Source of the DNA: Treponema sp.
GTDB taxonomy: Bacteria > Spirochaetota > Spirochaetia > Treponematales > Treponemataceae
Assembly (NCBI GenBank): GCA_017616165.1
Contig: JAFZYR010000064.1
Coordinates: 1 to 42,905, forward strand
Reading direction: 5' to 3'
DNA length: 42,905 nt
The notes under the pieces were generated by a model. The model worked only from the letters and a program-made list of their open reading frames with translations. It was not told where the DNA came from and searched no databases. The first letter of the stretch is position 1. The number at the start of each line of letters is the position of its first letter. The translations under genes and the position numbers were made by a program. Shown piece after piece: positions 8,313 to 17,408 of this stretch.

Positions 8313-9998
8313 TTATTCTAATACAGCTCCCTTATCTGCTGAAGAAACAAGCTTTGCATAACGTGCAAGATAGCCGGTCTTTACCTTTGGTTCAGGGGCT
8401 GTCCAGGCAGCTTTACGTGCGGCAAGCTCTTCGTCGCTTACCTCGAGCGTTATGCTGTATGCATTTATATCAATAGTAATATTATCACCTTCTTTTACAA
8501 GACCAATTGGTCCACCAACAGCTGCTTCCGGAGAACAGTGTCCAAGTGATGCACCGCGGGTTGCGCCACTAAAGCGTCCGTCTGTAATAAGAACTACATC
8601 CTTGTCCAGTCCCTGTCCTGCAAGTGCTGCTGTTACTGCAAGCATTTCGCGCATACCAGGGCCACCCTTTGGACCTTCGTAACGGATTACAACTACATCA
8701 CCCTTGTTGATTTTGCGTCCCTGTACGGCAGCCATTGCCTCTGATTCGTCGTTGAAAACTCTGGCTGGTCCTGTGTGCTTCATAAGCTCCTTAGCACAGG
8801 CAGAGCGTTTTACTACAGTTCCGTCCGGAGCAAGGTTACCAAACAAAATTGCAAGTCCACCGTTATCACTGAACGGATTTTCAATTGGGCGGATTGTTTC
8901 CGGGTCACGGTTTATTACACCCTTAATATTTTCTGCAACAGTTTTTCCTGTAACAGTCATAAGCGAAGTATCAATCAGGTTTTTCTTTGCAAGCTCTGCA
9001 AGCACAGCCTGAACTCCACCTGCATCATCAAGCTGGCACATAAAGGTGTGACCTGCAGGTGCAAGGTGGCACAGATTTGGTGTGCGGTTAGATATTTCAT
9101 TTACCTCGTGCAGGTCTATTGTAATTCCAGCCTCGCGTGCGATTGCCGGAACATGAAGCATCGTATTACTTGAACAGCCAAGTGCCATGTCGGCAGCAAG
9201 TGCGTTTATAAAATTCTGCTTTGTGAACATGCGGCGGGCGGTAATGCCCTTTTCGAGCATATTCATTACAGCCATACCGGCTTTTTTAGCAAGAGCAATA
9301 CGGCGACCTGTAACAGCAGGAATAGTTCCGTTGCCGGGAAGACCAAGTCCAATTGCTTCTGTAAGACAGTTCATAGAGTTTGCGGTAAACATACCCGAAC
9401 AGGCACCACAGCCAGGACAGGCAATTTCTTCCAGCTGTTCAAGCTGAGCTTCGTTGATGCGGCCACTTGCTACAGCACCTACAGCCTCAAACATATCTGA
9501 AAGCGACAGATTTCGGCCGGCATAAGGGTTACCTTCGTCCTTGCCAGGAAGATGTCCAGGCATCATAGGGCCACCGGAACAAAATACTGTAGGCAGATCA
9601 AGACGAGCGGCAGCCATGAGCATACCAGGAACAATCTTATCGCAGTTAGGAATCATAACAAGGGCATCAAACTGATGTGCCTTTGCCATACATTCAATTG
9701 AATCTGCAATGAGCTCGCGGGTAACGAGAGAATACTTCATTCCTTCGTGGCCCATGGCAATTCCATCGCATACACCGATTGCAGGAAACTCTACAGGAGT
9801 TCCACCAGCCATGCGGATTCCATCCTTTACAGCCTGAGCAATTCGGTCCAGCTCTATATGTCCCGGAATAATTTCATTTTTGGCACAGCAAACGCCAACA
9901 AGCGGTCTGTCCAGTTCTTCTTTTGTGTAGCCCATTGCATAAAACAACGAGCGGTGCGGTGCACGTTCAATGCCCTTTTTTGCGTTATCGCTTTTCAT
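8313..9998 (-). CDS. ilvD: Dihydroxy-acid dehydratase
   Basis: A 561-residue protein of normal length for IlvD/Edd dehydratases. It converts 2,3-dihydroxy-isovalerate and 2,3-dihydroxy-3-methylvalerate to the 2-keto acids in valine, leucine and isoleucine synthesis in the cytoplasm. The iron-sulphur and active-site segments are present: [12 protein letters not shown] (Cys119), [19 protein letters not shown] (Cys200 in the GACSG motif), and the C-terminal GGPGMREML and [19 protein letters not shown] stretches. AGAGG lies before the ATG. The other branched-chain genes are not next to it here. A palindromic-repeat block separates it from the LRR gene upstream, and another follows its stop. Confidence 0.95.
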   Translation of the reverse strand: MKSDNAKKGIERAPHRSLFYAMGYTKEELDRPLVGVCCAKNEIIPGHIELDRIAQAVKDGIRMAGGTPVEFPAIGVCDGIAMGHEGMKYSLVTRELIADSIECMAKAHQFDALVMIPNCDKIVPGMLMAAARLDLPTVFCSGGPMMPGHLPGKDEGNPYAGRNLSLSDMFEAVGAVASGRINEAQLEQLEEIACPGCGACSGMFTANSMNCLTEAIGLGLPGNGTIPAVTGRRIALAKKAGMAVMNMLEKGITARRMFTKQNFINALAADMALGCSSNTMLHVPAIAREAGITIDLHEVNEISNRTPNLCHLAPAGHTFMCQLDDAGGVQAVLAELAKKNLIDTSLMTVTGKTVAENIKGVINRDPETIRPIENPFSDNGGLAILFGNLAPDGTVVKRSACAKELMKHTGPARVFNDESEAMAAVQGRKINKGDVVVIRYEGPKGGPGMREMLAVTAALAGQGLDKDVVLITDGRFSGATRGASLGHCSPEAAVGGPIGLVKEGDNITIDINAYSITLEVSDEELAARKAAWTAPEPKVKTGYLARYAKLVSSADKGAVLE

Positions 9999-10018
9999 AT
10001 TAAACCTCTTATATAGAT

Positions 10019-10077
10019 GTCCGGGTCAAGCCCGAACATGACACTTGTGTCATTGTCGGTCTTGACCCGACAATCTA
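10019..10077. repeat. Compound palindrome of the TGTCCGGGTCAAGCCCG family
   Basis: Three nested hairpins: TGTCCGGG...CCCGAACA (10019-10039), a perfect ATGACAC/GTGTCAT pair (10038-10053), and TGTCGG...CCGACA (10055-10073). The outer two share the GGGTCAAG core in opposite orientation, so the whole block can fold on itself. It fills the space between ilvD and the LRR gene. Its last bases (CTA at 10075-10077) are the TAG stop of the LRR gene. Confidence 0.8.
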
Positions 10078-11490
10078 TTTTATATCCTGTATAATCAATT
10101 TTATAAGCTCTGAATTTTTTACCCTTACGTTGCTTTTTTGTTCGGTAAGAGCTGCGGCACCCAAGTCGATTCTTGAATACTCGCAGATTTTGCGTCCGTA
10201 ATCCGAAAGCGTAGCCGCATTTGCAGCCTGACACGCAAACACAACATTACGGTTGCTTACATACAGCTTATAAAATTCCATAAACTCATCATTATCAACG
10301 GGAAGTCCGTAAAGCATAAAGATTCTCTTAAAATCCTTAATCTGTGCAAAACGACGGACGACAGCATCAAGCTTTGGTGTAAAGGCACGGGCATCTCCCT
10401 CGCCTTCTGTCATTTCTGCAATTACAAACAAATCGGCATCGGCAGGAGGCTCTCCCTGTGGTTCACATTCAATTACACAGCTGAACTCTACACTATCCAG
10501 AATTGCCTGAGTCTTTGAATCGGTAATCTTAACGGTAACGGCAGCAATTTCATCCTCTTCTTCCGGCTCTGCTTCGTTTCCAAAAAGATTTGCAAGCTCT
10601 TCATTGCTAACAGCACCTGTATGGAAGGATTTTTCCTCCTCCTCTTCTTCGGCTTCCTGTGCAACGGCCTGTTCGGCAACATCATCACCGCTAACCTCTG
10701 CACTAAAGTCATCATCCTCTTCCAGAATATCTTCGTCGGTATAAAAGGCTTCTATTTCCGGATCTGCTTCATCATCAACATTTTCTTTAATCAGTCCTGC
10801 AGTTGTAGCCTGAGCGCCTGCAACACTAAGACGAAGCTTATCCCCGGTTGCAGTACGTTCATAAAGGCAGCCGTCTTCTTCGCTTACATAAAAAATAGGA
10901 TTATCTTCGCTGATTCGGATATTGCGGATATTTGGGCAATCCTCAAAGGCAAGCGGATCCAGCTCCTTAAGTGAAACAGGCAGCACCAGAGTAGTAAGCT
11001 TTGTACAGCCACTGGCGGCGTTCTCCTTAATGCGTTCAACAGTAGGAGGAATTACCAGCGAAACCAGCGAGGTGCAGCCGGAAAATACAAAGGAAGGCAG
11101 TTCTTTTATGCCTGCACGGAACGGAATATCTGCAAGGCTTGAGCAGTTCTGGAACAAGCCTTCGGGAAAATCATAAACAACATTAGGCATTTTGACCTTA
11201 GTCAGAGAGGTACAGCCCGAAAAAAGATAAGGCGGAAGCTCAGTTACCTTCTCCGGAAGTCTTACAGTTTTAAGGTCCGGCGAATCCTTAAAAAGAGCGG
11301 CGCCAATTCCAACTACAGAATCGGGCAGGTCAATTTTTTCATAAGGACATTCGGTAAAAACTTCTTCATCTATATAATGTGCACCAAAAGGCACGCGGCC
11401 TGTAAATTCTCCGGCTTCGATATCTACGCCAAGCACAGTATGAAGGTCTGGAGTATACAAAAGACCGTTTTTTCTTACAATCTGTTCCAT
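10075..11490 (-). CDS. BspA-type leucine-rich repeat protein with acidic linker and unknown C-terminal domain
   Basis: A 471-residue protein. Residues about 40-215 are BspA/LRR_5 repeats of the LPxxVxxIxxxLFxGCxSLxxVxxP type. A strongly acidic stretch (about 228-320) follows, then a folded C-terminal part of about 150 residues (from about 320 to the end) that I do not recognise. BspA repeats usually occur in surface proteins, but this one starts MEQIVRKNGLLYTPD with no signal peptide or transmembrane helix, so a cytoplasmic location is predicted. The stop TAG is formed by the edge of a palindromic repeat. A promoter abuts the start codon and no Shine-Dalgarno sequence is seen. Confidence 0.75.
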   Translation of the reverse strand: MEQIVRKNGLLYTPDLHTVLGVDIEAGEFTGRVPFGAHYIDEEVFTECPYEKIDLPDSVVGIGAALFKDSPDLKTVRLPEKVTELPPYLFSGCTSLTKVKMPNVVYDFPEGLFQNCSSLADIPFRAGIKELPSFVFSGCTSLVSLVIPPTVERIKENAASGCTKLTTLVLPVSLKELDPLAFEDCPNIRNIRISEDNPIFYVSEEDGCLYERTATGDKLRLSVAGAQATTAGLIKENVDDEADPEIEAFYTDEDILEEDDDFSAEVSGDDVAEQAVAQEAEEEEEEKSFHTGAVSNEELANLFGNEAEPEEEDEIAAVTVKITDSKTQAILDSVEFSCVIECEPQGEPPADADLFVIAEMTEGEGDARAFTPKLDAVVRRFAQIKDFKRIFMLYGLPVDNDEFMEFYKLYVSNRNVVFACQAANAATLSDYGRKICEYSRIDLGAAALTEQKSNVRVKNSELIKLIIQDIK

Positions 11491-11496
11491 TATTTT

Positions 11497-11525
11497 ATTG
11501 TATTATGTTTTTTGGATTGGTGCAA
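11497..11525 (-). promoter_or_regulatory. Promoter of the LRR gene
   Basis: On the minus strand: TTGCAC (11520-11525), 17 bases, TACAAT (11497-11502), then six bases to the ATG at 11490. The -10 is good and the -35 is weak. The spacing predicts a transcript starting at the ATG itself. Confidence 0.45.
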
Positions 11526-11550
11526 TTCTTTTTTTGAGGTCTTTTTAAGG

Positions 11551-12669
11551 TCAATCGTTATTCTGTGTAGACGGCGCAAAGCTTACGTTAATATTGTAGC
11601 CTACCCCCAGACTAAAGCCAAAGCCAAGGATTGCATCGTAATTTGCTTCGATGTAGGCAGAAAAGCCCTTATAGGAGGCACCGGTTCTAAATGCCCCGTA
11701 AAAAGATGGATAAAGCTTGCTTGTGATTGAATCCTTGCCGAATTTTGTATTCCAAAGCATATTAAAGGCAATTCCAGGCTCAAGCTCGGCAAAAACCTCT
11801 ATATTCTCCTGAAACGGATACACACAGATTCCAAAAGGTGCGTAGAGCTTTCCTCCTATTATAAGAGGACCCGAAATTGGCTGACCGTTGATTTCGTATT
11901 TATATGGAAACTTTTTTTGCGGAATACCGATATGAGGCTCAATACAACCACCAAAATAAAAAGGCTGAAGAAGCTTGTAGGCCGTATAACCGCCGGTAAG
12001 GCTTATGCCAAGAATATACGGCTTTGGAATATAAGAAATCTTGAGCTTAAAGGAAATAGTATCTGAGTTTTTATAGCGGATAAGGGCAAGCGCTTCGTAC
12101 TCGTGAGTTTCTTCCTTTGTGGCTTGAGACTGCTGGGCCGGGGCTTCCTGATCTGATGGCTCTTGGGCTGGAGATTCTTGTGCAGGCGGTTCGTTTGCAG
12201 GGGCTTCTTGTACCGGTACCTGTGCGGGAGCTTCGACTGGTGTCTCTGTCGGTGCCTCTGCGGGAGCTTCCACCTCCGGGGCATTTTTGTCAGAATCTTC
12301 TATTAATATATAATCCTCAAGAAACTCGCCGCCAAAATCATCAGTCTTACGGGCAAGCATATGCAGCTGGGAAACAGAGGCGCCTTGTGAACTGCCCATA
12401 ATGCGAAGATAATAAGCAGATTCACCCTGCTCCTGCGAACCACCCTCAATAAATTTAATTGAAAGAATGCTTTCAAAATCGACTGGAATTAAAAGCTGTG
12501 TGGAACCATCTTCGGCATCGCAGACTATGACCTGCGAATCTTGAACATAGGCATAAAAACGATAATCATTGCTCCAGGTGCGGCTGCTTTGAGAAAAACC
12601 AAGCCCCGCAAATGCAAAAAGCATAAAAACAAAGAGAAGCTGTTTTTTGAAACGTCTTAAGGTGTTCAT
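11551..12669 (-). CDS. Exported protein with Pro/Ala/Glu-rich linker and C-terminal beta-barrel-like domain
   Basis: A 372-residue protein. It has a signal peptide (QLLFVFMLFAFAGLGFSQ, about residues 10-27), an N-terminal domain of about 100 residues, and then a low-complexity linker of proline, alanine and glutamate (about 130-190, units such as APAEAPTETPVEAPAQ). The C-terminal part (about 195-372) has amphipathic strands rich in Gly, Tyr and Phe (LGISLTGGYTAYKLL, GAFRTGASYKGFSAYIEANY, GFGFSLGVGYNINVSF), as in outer-membrane barrels. I cannot name a family. The linker could span peptidoglycan or periplasm between two domains (inference). TATAAT at 12685-12690 and AGGGA before the ATG give a promoter with a very short leader. 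Confidence 0.65.
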   Translation of the reverse strand: MNTLRRFKKQLLFVFMLFAFAGLGFSQSSRTWSNDYRFYAYVQDSQVIVCDAEDGSTQLLIPVDFESILSIKFIEGGSQEQGESAYYLRIMGSSQGASVSQLHMLARKTDDFGGEFLEDYILIEDSDKNAPEVEAPAEAPTETPVEAPAQVPVQEAPANEPPAQESPAQEPSDQEAPAQQSQATKEETHEYEALALIRYKNSDTISFKLKISYIPKPYILGISLTGGYTAYKLLQPFYFGGCIEPHIGIPQKKFPYKYEINGQPISGPLIIGGKLYAPFGICVYPFQENIEVFAELEPGIAFNMLWNTKFGKDSITSKLYPSFYGAFRTGASYKGFSAYIEANYDAILGFGFSLGVGYNINVSFAPSTQNND

Positions 12670-12742
12670 TTATCCCTGCCCTCTATTATAATACACCGAT
12701 ATAGTGATTTGTGCAAATTTGTAAAAATTTCAAAAAAAAAAC

Positions 12743-12771
12743 TTGCATTATGCGCAAACCTGATATACAAT
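12743..12771 (+). promoter_or_regulatory. Promoter of the lipoprotein pair at 12929-15599
   Basis: TTGCAT (12743-12748), 17 bases, TACAAT (12766-12771). The predicted start is near 12778, which leaves about 150 bases of untranslated leader before the ATG at 12929. That leader is very rich in A on the plus strand with several runs of six or seven A. I see no convincing riboswitch or terminator-antiterminator fold in it. Confidence 0.45.
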
Positions 12772-12928
12772 TGCAGACGAACTCAAAAAAACAATTCAAA
12801 AACAAAAAAATCCAAAAAAATTAAAAAATTTTCGCGTTTTAGGAAGAATTTGCTAAAAAAAGTTTAAATTCTGCCGATAATTTTGTGCGTTTTTTCGACC
12901 CATGTGCCGAAAATATAAGAGGAGTATT

Positions 12929-13483
12929 ATGCGCAGCAGAACTTTTGGTGACAAGTTACTGTTCTCTTTATGCGTACTGCTTATGCTTATTGCAACCGCC
13001 TGCAAAGATGACATAAACAGCATGCTTGAAGATTACAATAGTCATTACGAGCCTGCTACAAATATGGACATAATATACAGTCCAGGAGACAAGGAGTTTA
13101 AGGCGGACAGAATGCTGGACCCAACCTACTTTGTAAGTTCGGAGGGTTCAATAAATGTTGCTGCGCCCTACAAGTGCAGCGCTTATGAATGGGTATTTTA
13201 TAAAATTATATATAATCAGCAGGGTTCGCAAAGTCAAATAACCTCTACCCTGCAGGACATTACCGCCGGTCTGGATTTTTATTCAGAAAGCGGTAAGGAC
13301 AAACGGGAGTTCCGAGCTTATGTTCCCCGTTCACGCATAAGTGCGTCAGAGCAGTTAGGCCCCGGAACTTATATTTTACATCTGAAAGTAATCGGAAATG
13401 ACGGCAAGGAGTACAAGGACTGGTGCTCCATCGTCATCTACGAACAAGTCTACGGACAAGCATATTTCTTCAAGGAGGAGTGA
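12929..13483 (+). CDS. Small lipoprotein of unknown function
   Basis: A 184-residue protein. An in-frame ATG exists at 12902, but the ATG at 12929 has AGAGGAG at the right distance and gives a proper lipoprotein signal (KLLFSLCVLLMLIATAC, Cys25), so it is preferred. The mature part contains EFRAYVPRSRISASEQLGPG and a GTYILHLKVIGNDGKEYKDW segment that resembles an Ig- or PKD-like beta-sandwich strand set, though this is not a firm match. The stop overlaps the Shine-Dalgarno spacing of the next lipoprotein gene, which starts one base after it, so the two are translationally linked. Confidence 0.75.
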   Translation: MRSRTFGDKLLFSLCVLLMLIATACKDDINSMLEDYNSHYEPATNMDIIYSPGDKEFKADRMLDPTYFVSSEGSINVAAPYKCSAYEWVFYKIIYNQQGSQSQITSTLQDITAGLDFYSESGKDKREFRAYVPRSRISASEQLGPGTYILHLKVIGNDGKEYKDWCSIVIYEQVYGQAYFFKEE

Positions 13484-13484
13484 T

Positions 13485-15599
13485 ATGAAAACTAAAACAA
13501 CAAAAATTCTGAGCATCATCGCCCTTGCGCTATTGGCGTTTGCTGCAGTTCTAGGCTCCTGTAAGCACAACAACACCGGAACCTTTACCGGCAGCGACAA
13601 ACAGCCTCTGAACATCACGATTGCGCAGAATGAGATGATTAAGTTTGAAAAAACAAACGAAGCTGGTCGTACTATTGTAGCAGAACCATTTTCTGCAAAA
13701 ACAGATTTGACGTTCTATTTGTGGGGAACTGCACAAAGCGGGCAGACACTGGCACCAAAGACTGTAACAGTTACATCTACCGATGGTGTAATTGGAAAAG
13801 TAGTTCTTGATATTGACTGTTACAACTGGTCATTGACTCTTGCTGCTTGTGAAACAGCAGATTTAACAGAAACACCACTTTCTGAAAATCCAACAGAAAA
13901 CGATATTTTACCAAGAGCTGTTCTTATAGGTTACGGCAATGTTGATATGATGTTTACAAATCAAATCAAGTTTACTCTTACACCAAAAGGCTTGAGCAAA
14001 ACTGGTGGTGCTAATCTTACATTACAGCTTGCAGACGGTATGGTTATTCCAAACGGATATCAAGCAACTGCATATATTTACGATATTATAACAGGTGCAA
14101 AAATTGCTGGTGACACTCTGGTACAAGCCCTTACTTTTAGTGATGCAACACCTCCAACACCTTCAACAGCTTCATACACAAAAACAAATATTGCCCCTGG
14201 TACCTACTCTTTCCAGGTTGAGTTTACTAAACCTGTAGGAGCCGATGGAATACAAGAGCTTCGTAAATATGTATGGAATGATACAATCATTATTCTACCA
14301 GGAAAAACTGTAGAAAAAACCATTATTATTCCAAACCTTGTCGGTGTAAAACCTGCAACCCCAGAAAACTTTACAGTTACATTTAACAAAGCAATGGGAA
14401 CTTCTGACGTTGTTAATGAAGCAGAAGAATCAAAGTATCCTGGATATTATACTGCACACTTTACATGGGATGGTTCTGGTGTTACAACAGAAATGAACTT
14501 TGCATTGGAAATTGCAGAAGTTGCTGACGATCTTGCAACTGCATCTGGTGCTAATAAAGATGACTTTGAAGCAATTTTTGGTACTGACCCTGCTGCAGAT
14601 CCAGACCCAACAAAAGCAAATGCAAAATACTCATTCAACTACCTTAATGATATTCGCAGCGATACTAGATTCTACAGAGGTGGTTCTCTGTTTGCCAACA
14701 GCGATTATGTAGATGTTTATCTTGAACTTGGTAAACGCTATATTGCTCGTCTTTACTCAGAAAACAATGCCGGTTATTCAAATACTGCTGCATATCTTAA
14801 AATTAATTGTGTAGAAGATGATACAGATACATTGGATACAATAAACCGCTACAGAGTACATTACTATAATCAGGGTGGTGTATGGAACGATGGTTCATGT
14901 AATAAAGAAGCAGAACCAGCTGAAAATTATCTGGATAAGATTGTTTACTGGAGCCAGAATGATGCTTCACACAAATATGCAGTACTCAATCCTGTAAAGG
15001 ATGCAGATACAGGACTTGGAACAGAAGCAAATCCATATCTGTATCAGGGTCCAGCAGACTGGATTTACTGGATTACAGATCTTACAACTGGTACAAAGTA
15101 TCCTGATGCAACTGGTGCAACTTATGCTCCAGATCCATATGCCGACTTCAAAAATCTTGATCTTTATGCATCTTATTCACGTGAAGGTAACATCGAGATT
15201 TATAATGATGCTACATATGATATATTGTCAGCCTGGGTAACAGGATTTGGTTTGACTGCTGGAAATGTTTCTCTTACTACAACTAATCAAGTTTCAAAGG
15301 CTACCCTTCCAGTAGATCCAAACGATACAGAAAATAAACTTACAACAGTTACAGTTACCGTACCTGCTGAAACAACTCCTGCCGGTACCTGGAAATATGA
15401 CAAGGTATCTTTCAAGATTACCTATGCAGGAAGAACCTACTATAATCAGGAACAGGTTGGTGCTGCAAGAGCAAGTGCTAACACCTTCAGTATTCCTCTT
15501 AAGAACCTTCCTACTGGTTATGTTTACAACTGTTTAATTACAGCAAGATATCAGATGACAACCGTAAGTTATCCTTTCACAGTATATCTTACAGACTAG
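13485..15599 (+). CDS. Large lipoprotein of unknown function
   Basis: A 704-residue protein starting at the ATG at 13485, with AAGGAGG at 13472-13479. The frame is open further upstream, but those starts would overlap the previous gene and lack a ribosome site. The signal is LSIIALALLAFAAVLGSC with Cys26 as the likely lipidated residue. The body is rich in Thr, Asn, Asp and Gly with beta-type stretches, such as APGTYSFQVEFTKP and FKITYAGRTYYNQEQVGAA, that suggest several Ig-like sandwich domains. A segment near residues 460-600 (YRVHYYNQGGVWNDGS, later DLYASYSREG) recalls Flg_new-type repeats with a large insertion. No enzyme motif is seen. Surface exposure is inferred. A strong terminator follows. 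Confidence 0.75.
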   Translation: MKTKTTKILSIIALALLAFAAVLGSCKHNNTGTFTGSDKQPLNITIAQNEMIKFEKTNEAGRTIVAEPFSAKTDLTFYLWGTAQSGQTLAPKTVTVTSTDGVIGKVVLDIDCYNWSLTLAACETADLTETPLSENPTENDILPRAVLIGYGNVDMMFTNQIKFTLTPKGLSKTGGANLTLQLADGMVIPNGYQATAYIYDIITGAKIAGDTLVQALTFSDATPPTPSTASYTKTNIAPGTYSFQVEFTKPVGADGIQELRKYVWNDTIIILPGKTVEKTIIIPNLVGVKPATPENFTVTFNKAMGTSDVVNEAEESKYPGYYTAHFTWDGSGVTTEMNFALEIAEVADDLATASGANKDDFEAIFGTDPAADPDPTKANAKYSFNYLNDIRSDTRFYRGGSLFANSDYVDVYLELGKRYIARLYSENNAGYSNTAAYLKINCVEDDTDTLDTINRYRVHYYNQGGVWNDGSCNKEAEPAENYLDKIVYWSQNDASHKYAVLNPVKDADTGLGTEANPYLYQGPADWIYWITDLTTGTKYPDATGATYAPDPYADFKNLDLYASYSREGNIEIYNDATYDILSAWVTGFGLTAGNVSLTTTNQVSKATLPVDPNDTENKLTTVTVTVPAETTPAGTWKYDKVSFKITYAGRTYYNQEQVGAARASANTFSIPLKNLPTGYVYNCLITARYQMTTVSYPFTVYLTD

Positions 15600-15621
15600 T
15601 CATTCGGATTTTTATGTGGCG

Positions 15622-15656
15622 CTCCCCTTCACTTTTTGGAGGGGAGTTTTTTTTTT
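15622..15656 (+). terminator. Rho-independent terminator after the lipoprotein pair
   Basis: Stem CTCCCCT (15622-15628) with AGGGGAG (15640-15646), an 11-base loop, then ten T residues (15647-15656). It is the clearest intrinsic terminator in the window. Confidence 0.93.
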
Positions 15657-15666
15657 GATGGTTTTC

Positions 15667-15675
15667 TGATAAACT
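15667..15675 (+). promoter_or_regulatory. Extended -10 promoter of the RluA-like gene
   Basis: TGATAAACT (15667-15675) is an extended -10 element, with no good -35 box because the upstream bases belong to the terminator T-run. It ends six bases before the ATG at 15682, again predicting a leaderless transcript. Confidence 0.4.
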
Positions 15676-15681
15676 GTGATT

Positions 15682-16431
15682 ATGGCAAAAAACAACGGGT
15701 ACACTACAATTTACAGCGATGACGATATAGTTGTTCTCAATAAACAGTCGGGCATTCTTATTGCGGCAGACAGGTATGACGAAAATGCGCCGAGACTGGA
15801 TCTTCTGGCTCAAGAGGAATTTGGAAAGCTTTACGCAGTTCACCGAATAGACAAGGATACTTCTGGTGTTATTGTTTATGCACGAACAGCAGAGGCTCAC
15901 AAAAAGCTTTCGGAACAGTTTGAAAAGCGTCTGGTTCATAAAACCTACCACGCACTTGTTTACGGGCATCCGCTATGGCAGGACTTACATGTAGACCTTT
16001 CACTTCAGCCGGATGGAGATGCACGCCACCGTACCGTTGTAAGCAAAAAATACGGAAAGCCAAGCGTAACCGATTTTATAAATCTTGGTTCATGCGGCCC
16101 TTATTCCTGGATTATTGCCAAGCCTTTGACAGGTCGAACACATCAGATTCGTGCACACCTGGCAGCAAACGGGTTTTCAATTGTATGCGACCCGCTCTAT
16201 GGCGGAAACCAAAAGCCCGTACGACTCAGCGAAATTAAACGCAAATGGAACGGTGACGAGGACGAAGAACGCCCTCTGCTCAGCCGTCTTGCACTCCATG
16301 CCTACAAAATAGAATTTACACATCCTGTTTCAGGCCAGCAGGTAAGCTACACCGCACCCTACCCCAAGGATATGGAAGCAACCCGTAAGCAGCTGGCAAA
16401 ACTTTTTAATGTAGATCCGCTGGGAGAATAA
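15682..16431 (+). CDS. RluA-family RNA pseudouridine synthase
   Basis: A 249-residue protein from ATG 15682; a GTG at 15676 in the same frame is an alternative start. It carries the family's catalytic motif VHRIDKDTSGVIVYAR with Asp57, and the later KPLTGRTHQIRAHLAANG and DPLYGG segments. RluA enzymes convert uridine to pseudouridine in rRNA or tRNA in the cytoplasm. There is no S4 RNA-binding domain at the N-terminus, as in the short RluA/RluC-like members. The target RNA cannot be told from sequence. Its TAA shares one base with the ATG of the following omptin-like gene, so the two are cotranscribed and translationally coupled despite unrelated roles. Confidence 0.9.
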   Translation: MAKNNGYTTIYSDDDIVVLNKQSGILIAADRYDENAPRLDLLAQEEFGKLYAVHRIDKDTSGVIVYARTAEAHKKLSEQFEKRLVHKTYHALVYGHPLWQDLHVDLSLQPDGDARHRTVVSKKYGKPSVTDFINLGSCGPYSWIIAKPLTGRTHQIRAHLAANGFSIVCDPLYGGNQKPVRLSEIKRKWNGDEDEERPLLSRLALHAYKIEFTHPVSGQQVSYTAPYPKDMEATRKQLAKLFNVDPLGE

Positions 16432-17408
16432 TGAAAAAAGCTGTCATAGCCGGAATCCTTTTATTTTTCTCGTTTGAACTTTTTTCCGCTTCGGAGGCAG
16501 ATTTTAAGCTAACGCTAAACGGTTGGTTTGGTCCTGCCAGCACAATAATTAACGAAAGCCTGCTTGATAAAAAAGGCAGCGACGCAAAAACAAGCAGCCT
16601 TTTAAAATGGGAAAGCTACGGACTTCCCTCGTTTGACGCAAGCGCACAAATCCTTGTTTTTAATAAGCTTTATTTTAATGTGGGAGGCTTTTATGTCCTA
16701 CCATCCTCCACAGGAAAAATGCAGGATTGGGACTGGATAAATCTTTTTTCAACCGGCACGGGAGAGCTTACACATTACTCAATCCACGAAAACAATCTTG
16801 ATAACTATTTTTATGCAGACACAAAGGCTGGCTATCTGTTTAAGCCGGCACAACGACTGGAGCTCATCCCCTTTATTTCTTTCAGATATTCTTACTTTAG
16901 CTTTACAAGCACAAACGGCTACCGTCAGTATGGAGAAAAGCTTGGCGAACAAAACGGTCATGCTATTCATGCCCCCTGGACAAGTGACATTCCTAAAAAA
17001 CAGCTTGAAGGAAAAATCATAACGCTTGAAGAACAGAATTTCTTTTTTGGCGCAGGCACTCAAATCAATTTAAACTTTTCAGATAACTTAAGCTCTTCGC
17101 TTGTAGTTCAGGTTCTGCCATCCTTAAAGAGCAATACGTTGGACACACATCACAGGCGCAGCACAAAATATACGCTTTTCAATAACACAAGAAAACTTGC
17201 ACTGGATTCTTCTTTTTTGTTACAATACAAAGTAAGCGAACAGCACAGGCTAAGCTTAAAGGCACTCTACTGCTATTCCTTTGCAGACAACATAAGCCTT
17301 TATCAAAGCGCATCAAAAATCAGCTGGTCAGAGGTAGACAACCCCGGCAAGCTGCAGCAGCATGATTTTACATTCTCGGTGGGATACACATATTATTATG
17401 AAAAATAA
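16431..17408 (+). CDS. Omptin-like outer-membrane protease (first of a tandem pair)
   Basis: A 325-residue protein with a signal peptide (AVIAGILLFFSFELFSA) and beta-barrel character through to the C-terminal FSVGYTYYYEK. It matches the omptin plan: QDWDWINL gives Asp99 and Asp101 (the OmpT Asp83/Asp85 pair), followed by LTHYSIHENNLDNYFYAD (the omptin SxHxxT/NxL-type stretch), and LDTHHRR gives Asp238 and His240 (the OmpT Asp210/His212 pair). All four catalytic positions are therefore present. Omptins are aspartate/histidine-dependent endoproteases of the outer membrane that need lipopolysaccharide in enterobacteria. Most treponemes lack typical LPS, so the lipid partner here is unclear. It overlaps the RluA gene by one base and the next omptin gene by eleven. 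Confidence 0.8.
   Translation: MKKAVIAGILLFFSFELFSASEADFKLTLNGWFGPASTIINESLLDKKGSDAKTSSLLKWESYGLPSFDASAQILVFNKLYFNVGGFYVLPSSTGKMQDWDWINLFSTGTGELTHYSIHENNLDNYFYADTKAGYLFKPAQRLELIPFISFRYSYFSFTSTNGYRQYGEKLGEQNGHAIHAPWTSDIPKKQLEGKIITLEEQNFFFGAGTQINLNFSDNLSSSLVVQVLPSLKSNTLDTHHRRSTKYTLFNNTRKLALDSSFLLQYKVSEQHRLSLKALYCYSFADNISLYQSASKISWSEVDNPGKLQQHDFTFSVGYTYYYEK

Noticed and set aside
8411..8421. An extra TTACGTG box within ilvD
   Set aside because: A single match in coding sequence without an inverse partner at 30-31 bases; expected by chance.
12902..12928. Earlier start of the small lipoprotein
   Set aside because: It would place nine residues before a complete lipoprotein signal and has no ribosome site; AGAGGAG belongs to the ATG at 12929.
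13398..13484. Earlier start of the large lipoprotein
   Set aside because: It overlaps the previous gene and would bury the signal peptide; AAGGAGG points to 13485.
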